A stretch of DNA of 64,000 bases from Saururus chinensis (lineage: Eukaryota > Streptophyta > Magnoliopsida > Piperales > Saururaceae): contig CP141141.1 of assembly GCA_035235625.1 (NCBI GenBank), forward strand, positions 22,503,968 to 22,567,967, given 5' to 3'. The notes beneath the pieces were generated by a model. It saw only the letters and a list, made by a program, of their open reading frames with translations, did no database searches and was not told the origin of the DNA. This document shows positions 61,193 to 64,000 of this stretch, piece by piece (the first letter of the stretch is position 1; every line of letters starts with the position of its first letter). The translations under genes and the position numbers were made by a program.

Positions 61193-61633
61193 CTAGGTTC
61201 AATCTCCTCAACACGCTCAGCAGCACAAAATTTAATTCTCCACATCCCCATATTTTCCTAGCTCCTTGTAAACAGCCCTTCAAGAAGAAAAAGAAAGAGG
61301 AATTTAACACTTCAATGGCAAGAAAGGATATATACTGCAAAAGGCTAGTAAAAAATATAAAACAGAAGTTCAGACCATATATACACACATGTTCAGTGGC
61401 ACCAATGTTAGACAAGAATAAGTTAGGCAAACACTATAATAAGTTGCAAAATCCTATGCATCAAACAAAAAGGCAGTGAACAAAGTTATTTCTATATACT
61501 TTTACCAATCACTTCAAGCCTGAAGTAAAAATCAAAATGACGCATACCTGGCATGCTTGAAATTCATTAATGCAGTGTCCCGGTCCATACCTTGCTCAAA
61601 CAACAACATCCCTTTCATATAAGAGGCATATGC
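61193..61633 (-). pseudogene. SRP68: SRP68 fragment, two exons
   Basis: Exon 61633-61548 (after CTGCACATATG-type TGTGCAG acceptor, ending CCAG/GTATG) reads AYASYMKGMLLFEQGMDRDT followed by ALMNFKHAR. Exon 61277-61193 reads RAVYKELGKYGDVEN, then stop/frameshift, CAAERVEEIEPR, donor GTATAT. The two join through a split Arg codon. This matches the part of signal recognition particle subunit SRP68 with AYASYMKG--LFEQ and CRERVEELEP. SRP68 acts in the cytosolic SRP that targets proteins to the ER; this piece is broken and cannot function. Confidence 0.72.
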
Positions 61634-61639
61634 CTGCAC

Positions 61640-62180
61640 ATATAAAGTATTATCATAAACAAATAAAAGGACCAACAATTAACATTCACAAACATAAGTA
61701 ACATAAATAAAGTCCAAAAATCCACTACTAATAAAGACATGATAAGCAGATTTCAGAACAAAGTATTCAAAGTTAATAACAATGAGAAACTAAATGAAAG
61801 AAATGATGATTAACATAATTAAAACGTACATCTATACACCATAATTTTGTATTCTAGCAAAAAATTTACAAAGTTCTACAGCATACCCACTTTTAAATAA
61901 TGCATGGGCCAATATTTAAGCATTCCCTAATGCTGGACCAATTTAAAAGCTCCTACCATATTAGCAAGGAAACCTTGATGGAAAAATAAAGGTTCTGAAA
62001 TCACCTTTGACGGTACACAAATGAGAAAAAAGTGTGGTCAATTTGATTGCATTTTTCAATCTACCGATAAAATGAACAAGTTGGCATACACTTGGACCCT
62101 CACTCCAACTGCTCCATAAACAAAAGACAAGCATAATCACTGTGAGATCATGAGGTAGAGGTGCTGGGAGAACATCTCTA
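61640..62180. other. AT-rich spacer
   Basis: No recognised coding block. 62080-62165 (minus ILVRDVLPAPLPHDLTVIML) parallels ILASDDIPALPPDDLTLI at 45430-45500 and the 49560 region, so it is another member of the mosaic's repeated flanks. Confidence 0.4.
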
Positions 62181-62186
62181 ACAAGA

Positions 62187-62356
62187 ATCTTTTTTTCCAT
62201 TTTTTTTCTTTTTTCCATTTTTTCCTTTTTCCTTTTCTTTTTTCCTTTTTCTTTTCTTTTTCTTTTTTTTCTTTTTTTCCTTTTTTTCTTTTTTTCCTTT
62301 TTTCTTTTTTTTCTTTTTTTCTTTTTTTCCTTTTTCCTTTTTTTTTCTTTTTTCAT
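62187..62356. repeat. Long pyrimidine tract
   Basis: About 170 bp of T runs broken by single or double C. On the other strand it gives Lys-rich open frames, which are artefacts. Confidence 0.9.
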
Positions 62357-62373
62357 ATAAGTCATATGAAACC

Positions 62374-62617
62374 TTTCTAGCATTTAGAGGCACAATTTCT
62401 TGAAACCTGAAAAGTAAAAAGTAAAGAGTAATTAACAATAATGTTATTTTTTTCAGTTGTCAAGACATTTCAACAAGTAAATAAAATAGAAGAATATGAT
62501 TGAGAACAAATACCCTAGGACATAGATATCTACAGGGGAAAAGTGTGAAGCCAGTCCTCAAGATTTAAATACCTTGGAGGATATTTCCCGCCCCCATTCC
62601 ATGTCGCCACAAAAACT
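62374..62617 (-). pseudogene. Type I inositol polyphosphate 5-phosphatase, two exons
   Basis: Exon 62617-62514 reads RVFVATWNGGGKYPPRYLNL then EDWLHT, with a 1-bp deletion before DIYVLG. Exon 62406-62374, after a TTTTCAG acceptor, reads GFQEIVPLNAR. The split Gly codon between them fits. Unlike the copy at 56881-56985, Trp is intact here but the acceptor and frame are damaged. After NAR the sequence changes to CATATAAG and the pyrimidine tract, so the catalytic residues further along are missing. Confidence 0.8.
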
Positions 62618-63020
62618 CTAGATTTACAAAAGAAAGAAGTAATGAAACAAAGAAAAACAGTTACCGTCCAGTTATTCCACATTAAAATGCAATATACTTA
62701 TATAGTACTGGTGCTCTTGCATATCAATGACTTGTTGCACATCTAAATCAATCAAGCCACGCTGAACTCTACATGGATTATTGTTAACTAATCCCTCTGT
62801 AGAAAAGGGTAAAAAAATAAAGTATTAGAGAATTCAAGATAACGGAATTCTTTACACCCACTAAAGCAAAAAAGTTTGGCAAGGGGGCCATTAAATATAC
62901 CTCTATTTCATTAAATGAGCTCAAATTCTTGTATTTCACAACAAAGTCATCTTTGTTCTTGAACTTTCTGGGTCAAGAAAATGTAATAAAGCCCTATGAC
63001 ACAATAAGAAAAGTTATTAA
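62410..63020. repeat. Duplicate of 56770-57210 plus 58175-58345 with the middle deleted
   Basis: 62410-62855 follows 56770-57210. At ATAACGGAA the match jumps to TTTACACCCACTAAAGCAAA (58183) and continues to about 63020 (CCCTATGACACAATA-GAAAAGTT). The piece contains a second copy of CHD1 exon E5 (LLHFLDP..FKNKDDFVVKYKN, 62985-62890) with a 1-bp deletion. Confidence 0.85.
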
Positions 63021-63515
63021 ACAACACAGACACATGCATTCCAAATATACAAATGACAAATTGTAGGAATGTGTCACCTCACCCACTCAATGCCAACTAC
63101 CATGACCTAACAAAGTAAATATAACTCTTTTGCTGAAAAATCTATGAAATTTAATATGGAAAGGGGTCAGATGAGTGTAAACTACCACTGTCCAACGCTG
63201 GCAAAACCCAGTTTTAAAACGGACATGAATGATGTGGTGACAAGAATAATGATTGACATAATTACACCACTTATCTTTGGAAGAACATGAGAAGTTTACC
63301 ATCATACCCCTACAGCCCAAAAACAAAAAAAATAGACAGGAAAGAAAAGGAAAAAAACAAGACTCTTCATTGCAACTAAAATAGATTGACGGCTTCAGAA
63401 AAAATCATACAATTTACAGGGCTCGTGAAGCTTCAAATAAACCCTGAATATCCGTCAAGTTTACAGCTAAAAAGTAGAAGTGTGGGAAAAAAAAGATAAA
63501 TGAAGTATAAGTGCT
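63021..63515. other. Spacer, nothing recognised
   Basis: No domain, repeat or RNA feature that I can support. Confidence 0.35.
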
Positions 63516-63655
63516 TACCTCTATATCCACAATTGTCCTTTTTTTTTTGCCTTGAGCTATCATATGCTTCAGCCACATTAGATCCTGTATCTTGATTAAA
63601 ATAAATAGACTGGTCCAATAAGGCCGGAATTCCAGCAAGACCTCTAAGCATTGTT
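63516..63655 (-). pseudogene. Unidentified exon fragment
   Basis: The minus strand reads LRGLAGIPALLDQSIYFNQD then TGSNVAEAYDSSRQKKK and reaches a GAGGTAAGC donor at about 63519. Open, exon-like composition and a good donor, but I do not recognise the family. Confidence 0.4.
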
Positions 63656-63829
63656 ACCTAGCCTGTTGACTGAAGGTGAAATCCCATTTGAACTGAGTGT
63701 GTTGCGGTCTTTCAAAAATTCTAGAGCATAAGAAACCTAAAAGAGATGCATTAAACAATAATGTGTCAGAATCATCCATTAGAAAAGAAAATTTAAGAGA
63801 AATAATAGACAAATGCATGAGCCAAATAG

Positions 63830-64000
63830 GCAAAGGTACTTGCTTGGTCATCAACATGTTCAAGCTAACCAGCTCAACTCCTAACTCTGGCTTATCAAAC
63901 TGAATCCTGCACTTGTTGCAGTCAACAGTCAATACATTGCTATCATGGAGTTCTATTGTCTTGGGATGCCAAGCAATAACTCGCTGTCCAACTAACAATG
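63830..64000 (-). pseudogene. ALY: ALWAYS EARLY (ALY/LIN-9-like) exon fragment
   Basis: The minus strand reads [20 protein letters not shown], then [20 protein letters not shown], ending at a GTTAGC donor-like site. This resembles the plant ALY region with VGQRVIA-HPKT-E-HDG-VLTVD and QFD-PELGVEFV. ALY proteins are LIN-9 homologues working with MYB and E2F partners on chromatin. The fragment continues beyond the right edge, so it may be more complete than it appears; disrupted neighbours make a fragment more likely. Confidence 0.6.

Noticed and set aside
62178-62438. Lys-rich open frames
   Set aside because: Antisense of the pyrimidine tract; only the first residues (FQEIVPLNAR) are real, as a 5-phosphatase exon.

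Overview
This is nuclear DNA of a flowering plant (species not determinable here). The support is a spliced plasmodesmata-located protein gene, Ty1/copia and MULE coding remnants, CACTA-type terminal repeats, very long LTRs with 5-bp target duplications, and fragments of plant CAMTA, CHD1/CHR5, SRP68, inositol 5-phosphatase and ALWAYS EARLY genes. Only one gene looks intact; most of the rest is nested repeats and gene debris.

Layout. 1-8.8 kb: an LTR (family B, minus) into which two family-A LTRs inserted; one of them (4737-8186) is a clean solo LTR with TSD TAAAC. 8.8-12.65 kb: a decayed Ty1/copia polyprotein, a long (TA)n tract and a possible LTR. 12.65-15.8 kb: AT-rich intergenic DNA with a possible MITE. 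16.18-18.46 kb: the intact gene, a three-exon PDLP (DUF26) gene on the minus strand. 19.6-36 kb: a complex of CACTA-like DNA full of short GCGACGCTTTT palindromes, GA-rich tracts and GC-rich tandem repeats. It is interrupted by a family-A solo LTR (22357-25442, TSD GAGAG) and a family-C LTR (26596-33126), which itself holds a family-B solo LTR (28675-32319, TSD CTACA). That last LTR carries a 589-bp tandem duplication spanning its TATA box. 36-38 kb: a copia LTR on the minus strand. 38.2-41.5 kb: a MULE transposase pseudogene cut off by a family-C LTR end.

42-64 kb: a mosaic in which exon fragments of at least five, probably six, unrelated host genes (SNF2/CHD1, CAMTA, type I inositol polyphosphate 5-phosphatase, a probable SPARK-like ectodomain protein, SRP68, ALY) all lie on the minus strand. 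They are separated by repeated pyrimidine tracts and partly duplicated: 44.1-47.5 kb matches 48.25-51.8 kb, and 56.8-58.3 kb matches 62.4-63.0 kb. They carry stops and frameshifts, and two CAMTA copies share the same stop. A family-C solo LTR (52618-56271, TSD AATCG) split one of the captured reading frames. This arrangement looks like transposon-mediated gene-fragment capture (Helitron or Pack-type) followed by local duplication, but no terminus of a capturing element was found.

How the parts relate. Insertion order can be read from the nesting: family B, then family A (left end); and CACTA/array DNA, then family C, then family B (centre). All four precisely bounded LTRs are solo, so LTR-LTR recombination has removed the internal regions. 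All homology calls are from reading the sequence; no database search was run.
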